A stretch of 64,000 nucleotides of DNA from Polaribacter sp. KT25b (lineage in GTDB: Bacteria; Bacteroidota; Bacteroidia; Flavobacteriales; Flavobacteriaceae). Shown here piece by piece: positions 29,636 to 39,625 of this stretch (positions are counted from its first letter, which is position 1; each line of letters opens with the position of its first letter). The notes beneath the pieces are model-generated. The model saw nothing but the letters and a program-made list of their open reading frames with translations. It was not told where the DNA came from and ran no database searches. The stretch spans positions 2,380,001 to 2,444,000 of the forward strand of contig NZ_LT629752.1 of NCBI RefSeq assembly GCF_900105145.1. Reading direction: 5' to 3'. Both the position numbers and the translations under genes were made by a program.

Positions 29636-30511
29636 CTAAAAGTTAGAAACGTATTTTGCTATTTTAGCTTGTAATTCTGCACTCGCTTTTACCAAAGGTA
29701 AACGTACAGTACCTGCACAAATACCTAATTCTTTTAAAACTACTTTAATTCCTGCAGGATTATTTTCTTCGAAAATATAATCAATAATATCCATCATTTT
29801 AAAATGGATTTTATAAGCTTCAACATTTTTACCTTCTAATCCTAATTTAATCATTTTAGAAAACTCTTTCGGAAATGCTTGACCAATTACAGAAATTACT
29901 CCAGAACCTCCTGCCAAAGCAACACCTAAAGCCAAATCATCATCACCAGAAATAATTAAAAAATCTGCTGGTTTGTCTTTTAATAAAGTATTGTATTGTT
30001 GTTGATTATTACCTGCTTCTTTAACAGCCACAATATTGCTAAAATCTTTTGCCAAACGTAAAGTGGTTGCTGGCTCCATATTTCTAGCTGTTCTTCCAGG
30101 AACATTATATAAAATTATTGGCTTTTCTGTTGCTTCTGCAATTGCTTTATAATGCTGATAAAATCCTTCTTGAGTTGGCTTACTATAATAAGGAGCAACA
30201 GAAAGAATACCATCTATTTGTGATAAATCTCTTGTGCTAACTTCTTTTACAACTGCTAACGTATTATTACCACCAATTCCTAAAACTAAAGGTAAACGCT
30301 TGTTATTTGTTTTTACAATAACATCTATAATTTGCTCCTTTTCTTCCCTAGAAATTGTTGCGCTTTCGCCTGTTGTACCATTAATTACTAAATAATCTGT
30401 ACCATTTTCTATGTTGAAATTTACTAATTTAATTAGCGCATCAAAATCAACCGTTAAATCTTCTTTAAACGGAGTAACCAAAGCAACACCTGTTCCAATA
30501 AATTTTTGCAT
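29636..30511 (-). CDS. dapA: 4-hydroxy-tetrahydrodipicolinate synthase
   Basis: DapA condenses pyruvate and aspartate semialdehyde, the first committed step to lysine and to diaminopimelate for the cell wall. The (beta/alpha)8 barrel starts GTGVALVTPFKEDLTVDFDAL. Thr-Thr of NGTTGESAT, Tyr135 in YNVPGRTA and the Schiff-base Lys164 in VAVKEAG are all present. The 291-residue length is normal. It is followed by its own terminator, and lies 102 bp downstream of a DUF6913 gene, an arrangement I know from other flavobacteria. Confidence 0.97.
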   Translation of the reverse strand: MQKFIGTGVALVTPFKEDLTVDFDALIKLVNFNIENGTDYLVINGTTGESATISREEKEQIIDVIVKTNNKRLPLVLGIGGNNTLAVVKEVSTRDLSQIDGILSVAPYYSKPTQEGFYQHYKAIAEATEKPIILYNVPGRTARNMEPATTLRLAKDFSNIVAVKEAGNNQQQYNTLLKDKPADFLIISGDDDLALGVALAGGSGVISVIGQAFPKEFSKMIKLGLEGKNVEAYKIHFKMMDIIDYIFEENNPAGIKVVLKELGICAGTVRLPLVKASAELQAKIAKYVSNF

Positions 30512-30613
30512 TATTTTTTTAAATTTTTACGAATGTAAAATTACATTATTCAAATTAATTAAAAAGTGAAATACTAATTTCTTATAAAGAATACACAACT
30601 TTTTATCTCAAGT

Positions 30614-31123
30614 TTAATTTTCTAGTTTTTTTAATACTACTAAGTATTTCTTTAATTCTAAGAAAAAACGATCTGTTTTACTAGGCGTTTCTGCTATTTC
30701 TATATCATACAATTCTTGATTTACACCAGAAATACCAACTTTAAACTTCGCTTTAGAATTTAAAACTGCACTTTCTATATATAAATTATTTTTATTAAAA
30801 TAACCTATTAAAAGATCGAAAGGCTCATCTATAAAAATCTTAAAATTAGATTTATAAATGTTTCCTTTCCAGTTAAAATCCTTTTCGGTAAAGGATTTAA
30901 AAGAACGATCATCTTTATGAGAGCCAAAACTATATATTTGAGCATTTTTAAGATTTAGTATATTTTCTACTTCTTCTTTTACATTTACCCATTTAGAAAT
31001 TTCATCGGTAGTAATTATACCAACTGTTTTTATTTGCTCATCGCTAACAACTCTATGAATTTCATTCTCAATCAATTTCTTTTTAAACTGCTTTTTTAAA
31101 AAATATCTTCTAAATGGAATCAT
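30614..31123 (-). CDS. DUF6913-like hypothetical protein
   Basis: A 169-residue soluble protein beginning MIPFRRYFLKKQFKKKL, very basic at the N-terminus. The body has EVENILNLKNAQIYSFGS and EPFDLLIGYFNKNNLYIES. A family of this shape next to dapA is common in Flavobacteriaceae, and I recall it as DUF6913. No signal peptide, membrane helix or catalytic motif is visible. It sits 42 bp downstream of the phytase-like lipoprotein gene and 102 bp upstream of dapA, all on the minus strand. Function unknown. Confidence 0.6.
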   Translation of the reverse strand: MIPFRRYFLKKQFKKKLIENEIHRVVSDEQIKTVGIITTDEISKWVNVKEEVENILNLKNAQIYSFGSHKDDRSFKSFTEKDFNWKGNIYKSNFKIFIDEPFDLLIGYFNKNNLYIESAVLNSKAKFKVGISGVNQELYDIEIAETPSKTDRFFLELKKYLVVLKKLEN

Positions 31124-31165
31124 ATATACTAAAGTTGGGCTTTTTTATTTTTTATAAAAATACTA

Positions 31166-32251
31166 TTAATTAGCTTGCAATTCTAACAAAATAAATTGAT
31201 TTAACTGTTTACCATAAAACTGAAAATTATCGTCAGAGATTAAAAGTAACGATTTATTTCCATTTAACAATTCTGGTCCAAAAGCAATCCCTTCAATATT
31301 ATCAATAATTTTATCTGTTAATTCACCTTCTACGTCTTCAAAATTAAAAACTAATCTTTTTTTAAGAGGTGTAAATTCTGATGTTTTTAATGCATCAATT
31401 TCTAAAATATCAGTAGCAGTTTCATCAACTATAACATCAAAAATTCTAACAATATTTCCGTGACTTCCATAACCACTTTGATAGGTTCTTTCAACTACTA
31501 AAAATTGATTTTCTTTATACTCTAACATTGCAGTTACACCATTTAAATTGATATTTCCTTTTGCTGGTTTTGTAATATGTTCTAATTGATATGCAAACTG
31601 TTTTGTAGCTTTTTTAGTTGATTTATCAAAATAAGTAATTCTAATTGGTGATGATGTTTTTGTAAAAGTTGGTTCTTCTCCATCTACATTTAACGGCGCT
31701 TCCATAGCAACCCAAAAACCTTTATTATCAATACTTTTTGATGAAGCTTCGAAAGCTGCATTATGCTTTATACTTTTTATGTTTAATAAATTTTCAGGTA
31801 ATTGAATTTCTTCTAAAAATCGTCCATTTATATCAGATTTAAAAACACTTGGCAGTTTATTATTTTTTATAGAACCTTCGCTAGTTAAATAGATTTCATT
31901 GGTTGTTTCATCTACAAAAACAGACTCTAGATCTAATGCATTTTTTTGATAAAAGTTATTCGTTGTATCTGCTAAAAGTATTACATCATTAAATTTTACC
32001 GATTTTATTTTATCATCAGAAATACTAATATTTGCTGATAAAACTCTTGGATTTCTTTCATCATCAACAACAAAATAATATTGATTATTGACAAAATCTA
32101 CGCCAGACAAACCACCAATAATTGTATTTTTAAATTGAATAGAATCTGCTAAATCATATTCATCTAAAAAAGTTAATTTGGTTTCTGTTTTCTTTGTACA
32201 AGAAAAAATCAACAAAGAAAAAGCAGCTAAAAAGTAAAAGTTTTTCATCAT
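31166..32251 (-). CDS. phytase-like (esterase-like) lipoprotein
   Basis: A lipoprotein with signal FLAAFSLLIFSCTKK and the modified Cys at about residue 18. The body belongs to the esterase-like activity of phytase group, a six-bladed propeller. Typical stretches are IIGGLSGVDFVNNQYYFVVDDER near the N-terminus, ALDLESVFVDETTNEIYLTSEGS, and IEGIAFGPELLNGNKSLLLISDDN at the end. Acidic residues suitable for metal binding are spread through the blades. The substrate is unknown, and true phytase activity should not be assumed. A minus-strand -7 match TATCTTTG (32266-32273) lies 14 bases before the start. Confidence 0.7.
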   Translation of the reverse strand: MMKNFYFLAAFSLLIFSCTKKTETKLTFLDEYDLADSIQFKNTIIGGLSGVDFVNNQYYFVVDDERNPRVLSANISISDDKIKSVKFNDVILLADTTNNFYQKNALDLESVFVDETTNEIYLTSEGSIKNNKLPSVFKSDINGRFLEEIQLPENLLNIKSIKHNAAFEASSKSIDNKGFWVAMEAPLNVDGEEPTFTKTSSPIRITYFDKSTKKATKQFAYQLEHITKPAKGNINLNGVTAMLEYKENQFLVVERTYQSGYGSHGNIVRIFDVIVDETATDILEIDALKTSEFTPLKKRLVFNFEDVEGELTDKIIDNIEGIAFGPELLNGNKSLLLISDDNFQFYGKQLNQFILLELQAN

Positions 32252-32343
32252 AAAAAAGTAAACAACAAAGATATCTTTTTATTGTTTTTACACCTAAGTA
32301 TTATACAATTCATCTAAAAATAAAATCATAAAAAACAAAAAAA

Positions 32344-33006
32344 CTATTCTTTAAGAGAGTCTTTAGCAATTATTGCTTTACAAATTAAATATTGTGCTAC
32401 AATATAAGTGACCATTATACTTACTGAATAAATTTCTTTTGCCTCGTAAAATTTATGAAGCGCAATTAAAGTGTCAGAAAGAATAAAAATAATTGTTCCT
32501 AAAAAAAGCCATAAATTTTCGGTACTTTTCTTTTGCATATAATTCAACAAAGAAACGACTCCGAAAGTAGAAATTACAGTTCCATAAACTATTACAGGAA
32601 TTTTCATTTCGCCTAGATTATCAAGAATCAAATAAAACAGAAAAATCAAAAAAACTACAAAAGGAATACTTGCTAAAATTAATTTTCGAACACTTTCTTT
32701 CTTAATAAAACCAGCTGCTATTTTAATATACAAAATATGAGCAACTAAAAATGACGCCAATCCAAAGACAAAAAATTGATCTTTAAAAAGCAGCAAAACA
32801 TCTCCCCAAAAAGAAAAAAACAACGCAGAAACATACCAAAAATTTGGCTTTTTAACAGCTACTAAATACACAATTACTAAAGACGTAATTATAAAAGGTT
32901 TGCTTAAAAAAGCAGTTTTATCATGAAATAATAACCCTAAAATATGTAATATAACAACTGCTAAAAAAGCAATTGAAGCTGTTGTTATTTTGATTTGTTT
33001 TGTCAT
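32344..33006 (-). CDS. YhhN family protein (lysoplasmalogenase-like)
   Basis: A 220-residue membrane protein with about seven or eight hydrophobic helices, matching the YhhN/TMEM86 family. That family includes lysoplasmalogenases that cut the vinyl-ether bond. Family-like segments are WYVSALFFSFWGDVLLLF and FLGTIIFILSDTLIALHKF, with conserved Asp in GDVLL and SDTLIA. The ATG at 33006 (MTKQIKIT) is chosen. A longer frame to 33048 would overlap the upstream M1 peptidase gene, whose stop codon lies 4 bp before this start. Confidence 0.75.
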   Translation of the reverse strand: MTKQIKITTASIAFLAVVILHILGLLFHDKTAFLSKPFIITSLVIVYLVAVKKPNFWYVSALFFSFWGDVLLLFKDQFFVFGLASFLVAHILYIKIAAGFIKKESVRKLILASIPFVVFLIFLFYLILDNLGEMKIPVIVYGTVISTFGVVSLLNYMQKKSTENLWLFLGTIIFILSDTLIALHKFYEAKEIYSVSIMVTYIVAQYLICKAIIAKDSLKE

Positions 33007-33010
33007 CAAT

Positions 33011-36000
33011 TTATAACTTTCTTCTGTTGTCGTTAGATTGTGTATCAATTAATTTATTGTAAGGATCTACACCAACTTCTCTAGGTTTTTTATCAACAAT
33101 AATTGTAATTTTATTATTGATTTGTGTAATCTTATGTTTTTGTAAATACAGTTCTTTTTCTTTCTTTTTACCATCAACTTCTTCCTCTGTAAAAACACCA
33201 ATATCTATATAATCTTGCAACGGAACAGATAAAATTGACTTGCTCATTTTTTCTGATTTATAGCTCAACGTATCTCCCACTTTTTCGCCATAAAACTTCT
33301 TCCCTTTTTCATCATTTCTATATTTAGAAACTTCAAATTCAATATCAACTTGATATTTACCGTTTTCTAACTCCGTAGTTTTTGCACCTACAATTCTATT
33401 TTTATAAAGCGTTATCGTTTCAAACATATCTTTAATTACATACTGTAAAGAATCTGGCGTTACTTTTCTAATATAATTAACCATTTCTGTAGAAGTTGTG
33501 TATGGCGAATCTTGAAATTTTACTTTTTCTACATATTTTTTTAACGCTCCGTTTAAGTTTTCTTCGCCAATATAATCGCTTAAAGCATAAAATACTAAAG
33601 ACCCTTTTTGATAGTGAATATACCCTTGACCATCGTTATACATTAATGGTTTTTCTCTTTTAGCTTCAAAAGTTCGCTGCATTAAATAACTATCTAAAGC
33701 TTCTTTTAAAAATGTACGCATTTTAGGTTTTCCATGTTGATGTTCTAAAACTTTTAAGGAAACATATTCAGATAAACTTTCTGATAACATTGTTGCTCCT
33801 AAAACATCTGCTCCAATTACTTGATGCGCCCACCATTGATGCGAAACTTCGTGCACAGTTACTGCAAAAGGATAATCTACACCATTTTCATCTTTTTCAT
33901 CAACATCCGCAATAAAACCAAAACCTTCAGAAAACGGAATTGTATTTGCAAATGATTGCGCAAAAGTTCCTTTTATTCTTGGAAACTCAATAATTCTTAG
34001 TTGTTTATGCTGATAAGGACTAAAGTTTTTAGCGTTGTAAGTTAAGGAAGCTTTCATCCCTTTCATCATTCTGTCTAAATTATAATCGTGTAGTTTGTGA
34101 TAGTAAATTTCTAAACTAATGCCTTTCCACATTTCTTTTTTAACTTCATATCTTGCTGAATTAAAGGCGTAAAAATTCAACATTTTGCTATCCATTTTAT
34201 AATGGAAAAATTTACGATCTCCTTCTGTCCATTCTTTTTGTAAATAACCTGGCGCAATTGCAATTTGATCTTTTGATGTAGAAACCGTTGCTTCAAAATC
34301 AATCCAATCTGAATCTTTAGAAATATATGTATTTCCTAAAGCTGTAGAATCTGTTGGCGCCGGACGTAAATTATTTTTTGGTAATTTATATTTTTCACGT
34401 GTTTTATCGTCTGTTAATTCACCTCTAGAGTTGTACCCTAAAGAAGGAAATAAAGAAGAATTACTAATAAAAGTTCCGTTTTCTAAAATTGGAGATTTTA
34501 ACTGAAACATGCTATTTTCGTTACTTTTTACATGAATTGTCAATTGTAAAGTATCTCCAGGTTGAATTTTTTTATCAAACTTGTAAATATCAAAATTAAA
34601 AACAGTGTCCTCTAAAACTAAATTATTTGGTTTATTAAACTCAAAAGTACTTTCTAATGAATTATGATTTAAAAAAACACTATCAATTGCTTGGTTTGTT
34701 TTATTTATCATCGTGTAAATTGCACTTGCTTTATACGTTTTTTTCTTCGGATAAATGTGCATTTCTGCATTTACAGCAGTAATTCTTGGTTGTTTGTAAT
34801 TTTCGTATTTCTTATAGGTTTTTTCCCATTTTACAGCATCTAATTCTGCCTGTTTAGAAGATGAGTTTTTATTATCAGATTTTGTTTTTTGATAAATTGT
34901 AACTCCTAAAGTTAAAAAAGCTACTAAAACAACCATAAAACTAATTTTAATCGGTGTTTTAAAACGCTGTTTTGCTACATAAAATCTCTCTGCAAAAGAA
35001 TTTGGCAAACCTCTAACCCACATTAACATACTTACAATTAAAAGCAATGTTCCGCCTAAAATCCAATATAATTTATACCATAAATATCTAGACAATGCAG
35101 AACCATAACCATTCATATCCGAATAACTATAACCTGGACCTTCGTTGTATTTAAAGATTGATAATTCAATACCTATTAAAGATAAAAACGGAATTCCGAT
35201 TGCCAATATCAACAAAATAAAAAATCCTAAATATTGATTTTTAACCAACGTTTGAATAAATATTGCCAATAATGCCCAAATTACATAGTTCAAGAATTTT
35301 AAACCATATAATTCTTTTAAATAATGACCAATTTCAAAATCATAATATCCTTGATATGCTTGAAACAACATTCCGGAAACCATAATTACTGCCAATAAAA
35401 CCAATTGCATTTTTAACAAGGCTATCAGTTTAGAAAACAACAACGTCCAATTAGGAATCGGTGTGCTATCTACCAAATGACTTATTTTGGCAGTATTTGC
35501 TCTTTGTACTAAAATACCTGCGTATAAAAAAGTACATAAATTAATTATTAATGCACTAAAAATATTTCCACCTCCAAGCATTTGCCAAGTTACTGGAAGC
35601 GTTTTTGTACCAAAAATTTCACCAACTGTAAATAACGTACCTACTAATAATAAAATACCAACAACTAGAATACAAATAAATGGCAAACTCGTAAAAATGT
35701 ATTTAAAATCGAGGTTAGATAATCTCCACATCGTTTTTAAATTCTGACTAAAAGAATAATCGTGCGTTACTTTTGGCAACGTAATTCTTGTAATTCCGCT
35801 AAAATTATTTTTGGTTACTCTTTCTGATTTTACTTTTCTAAAAGAAATAGAAATTGCATTCTGATTAAATTTAAAGAATTTATAAACCAAACCAAAAATT
35901 AAAGATGAAATCGCCAACCACAATAATCTGTTGTAAATAATTAATTCTTTAATTGGTATCTGTAATTCGTTTTGTTCAAAAATGGTCCAATATTTAGTGT

Positions 36001-36667
36001 AATAATCTGCAGCAGCAGAACCAAAAGGATCTAAAATTGCTAGTAAACTTGCTTGTTCTGGATCAGAAAAAATACTTGATAATGCTCCTTGTGCAAAAAA
36101 CAAAATTATAACGGTAATAAAACCTGCTGCAATATTTCTAGAAAAAGTAACAATGGCAAAAACAACAGCGCCAAAAAATAACACATTTGGCAAAATATAA
36201 ACTAAATATGTTTGCAAATACGTCATGATATTGAAATCGCCAACAATATCAGAATTTGTTCCAGGAAATCTAAAACCAATACTCATACCAAATGCAATTA
36301 CCAAAACGATTGCAGAAACAACTACAATTCCGCTAAAAAACTTCGCAAATAAATAATTGGCTTTTGTAAACGGATACGAATACAAAATTGTGTGCATTTC
36401 GCTTTTAAAATCTCTATAAATAGAAACCCCTATTATTGATGGAAATAGGAAAAATATTAAAATAGTTAACCCATTTAATAACCCAGTTACACCAATTGGC
36501 GAGTTTACAATTCTAGAAGAACCAGTTGTTCCTGTAATTCCATCCCAAATACCTGCTGCAGTTGCTGATAAAAGAAGAGAAATTAGAAAAAATATGGATA
36601 TATAAATATAAAAAATCGGTTTTTGAAACCAGTATTTTAATTCTTGTTTAAAAATTGTTGAAAACAT
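33011..36667 (-). CDS. ABC-2 permease fused to M1 family aminopeptidase
   Basis: A 1218-residue two-part protein. Residues 1 to about 600 hold around a dozen transmembrane helices in two ABC-2 permease-like halves. The rest is an M1 (gluzincin) metallopeptidase, with the zinc motif HEVSHQWW at His939-His943 and the second ligand Glu962 in LSESLSEYVSL. The GAMEN-like exopeptidase loop is not obvious. The ATPase at 36771-37661 lies just upstream on the same strand and is the probable partner. Fusions of this design occur in Bacteroidota. The substrate is unknown; the peptidase domain may sit outside the membrane. Confidence 0.88.
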   Translation of the reverse strand: MFSTIFKQELKYWFQKPIFYIYISIFFLISLLLSATAAGIWDGITGTTGSSRIVNSPIGVTGLLNGLTILIFFLFPSIIGVSIYRDFKSEMHTILYSYPFTKANYLFAKFFSGIVVVSAIVLVIAFGMSIGFRFPGTNSDIVGDFNIMTYLQTYLVYILPNVLFFGAVVFAIVTFSRNIAAGFITVIILFFAQGALSSIFSDPEQASLLAILDPFGSAAADYYTKYWTIFEQNELQIPIKELIIYNRLLWLAISSLIFGLVYKFFKFNQNAISISFRKVKSERVTKNNFSGITRITLPKVTHDYSFSQNLKTMWRLSNLDFKYIFTSLPFICILVVGILLLVGTLFTVGEIFGTKTLPVTWQMLGGGNIFSALIINLCTFLYAGILVQRANTAKISHLVDSTPIPNWTLLFSKLIALLKMQLVLLAVIMVSGMLFQAYQGYYDFEIGHYLKELYGLKFLNYVIWALLAIFIQTLVKNQYLGFFILLILAIGIPFLSLIGIELSIFKYNEGPGYSYSDMNGYGSALSRYLWYKLYWILGGTLLLIVSMLMWVRGLPNSFAERFYVAKQRFKTPIKISFMVVLVAFLTLGVTIYQKTKSDNKNSSSKQAELDAVKWEKTYKKYENYKQPRITAVNAEMHIYPKKKTYKASAIYTMINKTNQAIDSVFLNHNSLESTFEFNKPNNLVLEDTVFNFDIYKFDKKIQPGDTLQLTIHVKSNENSMFQLKSPILENGTFISNSSLFPSLGYNSRGELTDDKTREKYKLPKNNLRPAPTDSTALGNTYISKDSDWIDFEATVSTSKDQIAIAPGYLQKEWTEGDRKFFHYKMDSKMLNFYAFNSARYEVKKEMWKGISLEIYYHKLHDYNLDRMMKGMKASLTYNAKNFSPYQHKQLRIIEFPRIKGTFAQSFANTIPFSEGFGFIADVDEKDENGVDYPFAVTVHEVSHQWWAHQVIGADVLGATMLSESLSEYVSLKVLEHQHGKPKMRTFLKEALDSYLMQRTFEAKREKPLMYNDGQGYIHYQKGSLVFYALSDYIGEENLNGALKKYVEKVKFQDSPYTTSTEMVNYIRKVTPDSLQYVIKDMFETITLYKNRIVGAKTTELENGKYQVDIEFEVSKYRNDEKGKKFYGEKVGDTLSYKSEKMSKSILSVPLQDYIDIGVFTEEEVDGKKKEKELYLQKHKITQINNKITIIVDKKPREVGVDPYNKLIDTQSNDNRRKL

Positions 36668-36770
36668 ACTAAAAAAGTTTTAAGTGTTTAGTTTTAAGTG
36701 ATTAGTTTGTTTGAATTTTATAATTAAAATTTGTAGTAAATTTTAACTTGAAACTCATATTTAAAAACTC

Positions 36771-37661
36771 TTAATTTGTTAAAACTGGTTTATCTTGTTT
36801 TAAAGCAATAAAATACACATCATCTAATTGCGGAGTTGCAGCAACAAAATCATCCGAAGGCTTTTCTATAGCGTGTACTCTAATATTTAATGTATTATCT
36901 TGATTGTAGTTTGATGACAAAATGTTATACATTTTTTCATTTTCCTCTAAATCTTCTCTGTTGATAATTTTCTTCCAAATAGCACCTTCAATTTGTTTGG
37001 TAGCTTCTTGTGGCGTGGTGTGATTTAAAATTTTTCCACCATTTAAAATCGCCATCTCATTACACAATTCCTTAACATCTTCTACAATATGTGTAGAAAA
37101 AATAACGGTACAATTAGTACCAACTTCTCGTAAAACATTTAAAAAACGATGTCTTTCTGCAGGATCTAAACCAGCAGTTGGTTCATCAACAATTATTAAT
37201 TTAGGGTTATTTAAAAGCAGTTGCGCAATTCCGAAACGTTGCTTCATTCCACCAGAATAACCAGCAACATATTTGTGTCTTACGTCATATAAATTCGTAA
37301 TTTCTAAAACTTCTTTTACAATTGCTTTTCTTTCGGATTTGTTACTCACACCTTTTAAAGTTGCAAAATAATCTAACAAATCTTCTGCAGACATTTTTGG
37401 ATAAACCCCAAAAGATTGTGGCAAATACCCCAACACTTTTCGCAAAGACATATTGTCTTCTAAAACATTAATATCACCAAACATTATAGAACCAGAATCC
37501 GGACTTTGTAATGTTGCAATTGTTCTCATTAAAGATGATTTTCCTGCTCCATTTGGTCCCAACAAACCAAACATTCCTGTGCCAATTTCAATACTTAAAT
37601 CATCAATTGCTTTTACTCCGTTTTTATAAGTCTTTGTTAAATTTTTAATAACTAACTTCAT
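36771..37661 (-). CDS. ABC transporter ATP-binding protein
   Basis: A 296-residue ATPase. Walker A is GPNGAGKSSLMRT, the Q-loop is in LPQSFGVYP, the signature is YSGGMKQRFG and Walker B is LIIVDEPTAGLD, with the H-loop His in IFSTHIVEDV. A C-terminal region of about 80 residues follows the nucleotide-binding domain. It probably drives the permease-M1 fusion encoded 104 bp downstream. The order ATPase then permease-peptidase on one strand argues for one transcript. The substrate is not evident. Confidence 0.93.
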   Translation of the reverse strand: MKLVIKNLTKTYKNGVKAIDDLSIEIGTGMFGLLGPNGAGKSSLMRTIATLQSPDSGSIMFGDINVLEDNMSLRKVLGYLPQSFGVYPKMSAEDLLDYFATLKGVSNKSERKAIVKEVLEITNLYDVRHKYVAGYSGGMKQRFGIAQLLLNNPKLIIVDEPTAGLDPAERHRFLNVLREVGTNCTVIFSTHIVEDVKELCNEMAILNGGKILNHTTPQEATKQIEGAIWKKIINREDLEENEKMYNILSSNYNQDNTLNIRVHAIEKPSDDFVAATPQLDDVYFIALKQDKPVLTN

Positions 37662-37812
37662 TCTGATTTGGTTTTAAGTTTTTCTTAGTGATAAGTGTAA
37701 AAGTAAGGAGTTTTGTTACATTTTTTTGTGCTTTTTTTAATAGAAATGATAAAAAATCGTTTTATTTTTACAGAAACTTATACAAAATAGAATTCTCACA
37801 TAAATTTATAAA

Positions 37813-38901
37813 ATGGCTAAAAAATCAATTTTAAATAAAAAATCGCTTACATTTTTAGAAAAATACCTAAATAACGCAGCGCCAACAGGTTACGAATGGG
37901 AAGGTCAAAAAATCTGGATGGAATATTTAAAACCTTATGTAGATACTTTTATTACTGATACTTATGGAACCGCAGTTGGAGTTATAAATCCTGACGCAAA
38001 ATACAAAGTTGTAATTGAAGGGCATGCAGATGAAATTTCTTGGTACGTAAATTATATTTCTGACAATGGTTTAATTTATGTGATTAGAAACGGTGGTTCT
38101 GATCATCAAATTGCGCCAAGTAAAATTGTAAATATTCATACTAAAAACGGAATTGTAAAAGGTGTTTTTGGTTGGCCAGCAATTCATACAAGAAATAAAG
38201 CTAACGAAGAAGCACCAAAACCAGACAATATTTTTATTGACACTGGTTGTGCAACAAAAGAAGAAGTAGAAAAATTAGGTATTCATGTTGGTTGTGTAAT
38301 TACGTATCCAGATGAATTTCACATCTTAAACGGCGACAAATTTGTTTGTAGAGCCTTAGACAACAGAATGGGTGGTTTTATGATTGCAGAAGTTGCACGT
38401 TTATTAAAAGAAAACGATAAAACACTTCCTTTTGGCTTATACATTACAAATTCTGTTCAAGAAGAAATCGGTTTACGTGGCGCAGAAATGATAACACAAA
38501 CCATAAAACCAAATGTGGCTATTGTTACTGATGTTACACACGATACAACAACACCAATGATTGACAAAAAAACTGCAGGACTTATGGAATTAGGTAAAGG
38601 TCCTGTTATTGCTTATGCACCTGCAGTTCAACAAAAATTACGTGATTTAATTACAGAAACTGCCGAAGCTAATAAGATTCCTTTTCAACGTTCTGCGCTT
38701 TCTAGAGCAACAGGAACAGACACAGATGCTTTTGCTTATAGTAATGGAGGCGTTGCTTCTGCGTTGATTTCTTTACCTTTAAGATACATGCACACAACTG
38801 TAGAAATGGTTCACAGAGAAGATGTAGAAAGCGTAATTAAAATGATTTATGAAACATTGTTAAACATCAAAAACGGGGAAACTTTTTCTTATTTTGAATA
38901 G
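37813..38901 (+). CDS. M42 family metallopeptidase
   Basis: A cytoplasmic, metal-dependent aminopeptidase or glutamyl/deblocking-type peptidase of 362 residues. The usual ligands and catalytic residues are seen: His-Asp in VIEGHADEISW, Asp in RALDNRMGGFM, Glu-Glu in VQEEIGLRGAEM and Asp in IVTDVTHDTTTP. A C-terminal His-containing segment RYMHTTVEMVH supplies the last ligand. The gene stands alone and is divergent from the ABC cassette. A palindromic repeat follows its stop codon. Exact substrate preference cannot be read from the sequence. Confidence 0.92.
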   Translation: MAKKSILNKKSLTFLEKYLNNAAPTGYEWEGQKIWMEYLKPYVDTFITDTYGTAVGVINPDAKYKVVIEGHADEISWYVNYISDNGLIYVIRNGGSDHQIAPSKIVNIHTKNGIVKGVFGWPAIHTRNKANEEAPKPDNIFIDTGCATKEEVEKLGIHVGCVITYPDEFHILNGDKFVCRALDNRMGGFMIAEVARLLKENDKTLPFGLYITNSVQEEIGLRGAEMITQTIKPNVAIVTDVTHDTTTPMIDKKTAGLMELGKGPVIAYAPAVQQKLRDLITETAEANKIPFQRSALSRATGTDTDAFAYSNGGVASALISLPLRYMHTTVEMVHREDVESVIKMIYETLLNIKNGETFSYFE

Positions 38902-38942
38902 ATTTAAATGACACGAATTTTCACTAATTGCGATATAGAATC

Positions 38943-39032
38943 TGTCATTCCGAAATGAGCCTTTTTAGGCGATTGAGGAATCTCATAATTAGAGATTAGA
39001 ATCATGAGATTTCTCCTATCGTCGAAATGACA
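38943..39032. repeat. palindromic TGTCATT element, copy 1
   Basis: A 90-bp element bounded by TGTCATTCCGAAATGA and TCGAAATGACA. A second inverted pair, GAGGAATCTCAT and ATGAGATTTCTC, is nested inside, so it can fold into a long imperfect hairpin. It sits between the M42 and NUDIX genes. A related degenerate copy lies at 61326-61422. It carries no gene, so it is a non-autonomous or REP-like repeat. Confidence 0.75.
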
Positions 39033-39079
39033 ACTGACTTTTTATTAGTAGTAATTAGTGAAAATCATTTATTACAAAT

Positions 39080-39625
39080 ATGGATGAACTTATAGATATT
39101 TTAACTCCAGAAGGAAAATTAACAGGAAAAACTGCACTAAAATCTGAAGCTCACAAAAACGGTTGGTTTCATGCAACTGTGCATATTTGGTTATTTACTT
39201 CTGATGAAAAAATTTTGCTTCAAAAAAGAGCAATGACTAAAAAAGTTTTTCCGGGTTTGTGGGATATTTCTGTTGCAGGTCATATTGCTGCTGGCGAAGA
39301 AATTTTAACATCAGCAAAAAGAGAGATTTTTGAAGAAATTGGCTTACAGTTAGAAGAAAAAGACCTCATCAAAATAGGAACAAGAATTCATCAAGTTTCT
39401 CATAAAAACGGAATTCAAGATAACGAACACCATCATGTTTTTATTGCCGAATTAAAAAAACCTTTATCAGAATTAACTATTCAAAAAGAAGAAGTTGATG
39501 CCGTTCAATTATTCGACTTAGAAATACTTAAAAATACAGAAAAACATCAAAACGTTTTATTATCAAGGTTTCATGGGTATTATTGTTCTGTCTATAATGA
39601 AATTATAAAAATTACATCAAAATGA
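39080..39625 (+). CDS. NUDIX hydrolase
   Basis: A 181-residue Nudix-fold enzyme. The Nudix box is complete, GHIAAGEEILTSAKREIFEEIG, matching G-x5-E-x7-R-E-x2-E-E-x-G. The start of the protein MDELIDILTPEGKLTG and the segment LLQKRAMTKKVFPGLWDISVAGH resemble YfcD or isopentenyl-diphosphate isomerase-like proteins. Substrate is unknown. Its last codon overlaps the first codon of the next gene by four bases, so the two are translationally coupled. Confidence 0.85.
   Translation: MDELIDILTPEGKLTGKTALKSEAHKNGWFHATVHIWLFTSDEKILLQKRAMTKKVFPGLWDISVAGHIAAGEEILTSAKREIFEEIGLQLEEKDLIKIGTRIHQVSHKNGIQDNEHHHVFIAELKKPLSELTIQKEEVDAVQLFDLEILKNTEKHQNVLLSRFHGYYCSVYNEIIKITSK

Noticed and set aside
33007..33048. 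Longer start for the YhhN protein.
   Set aside because: It would overlap the end of the M1 peptidase gene; the ATG at 33006 has normal spacing and leads directly into the first helix.
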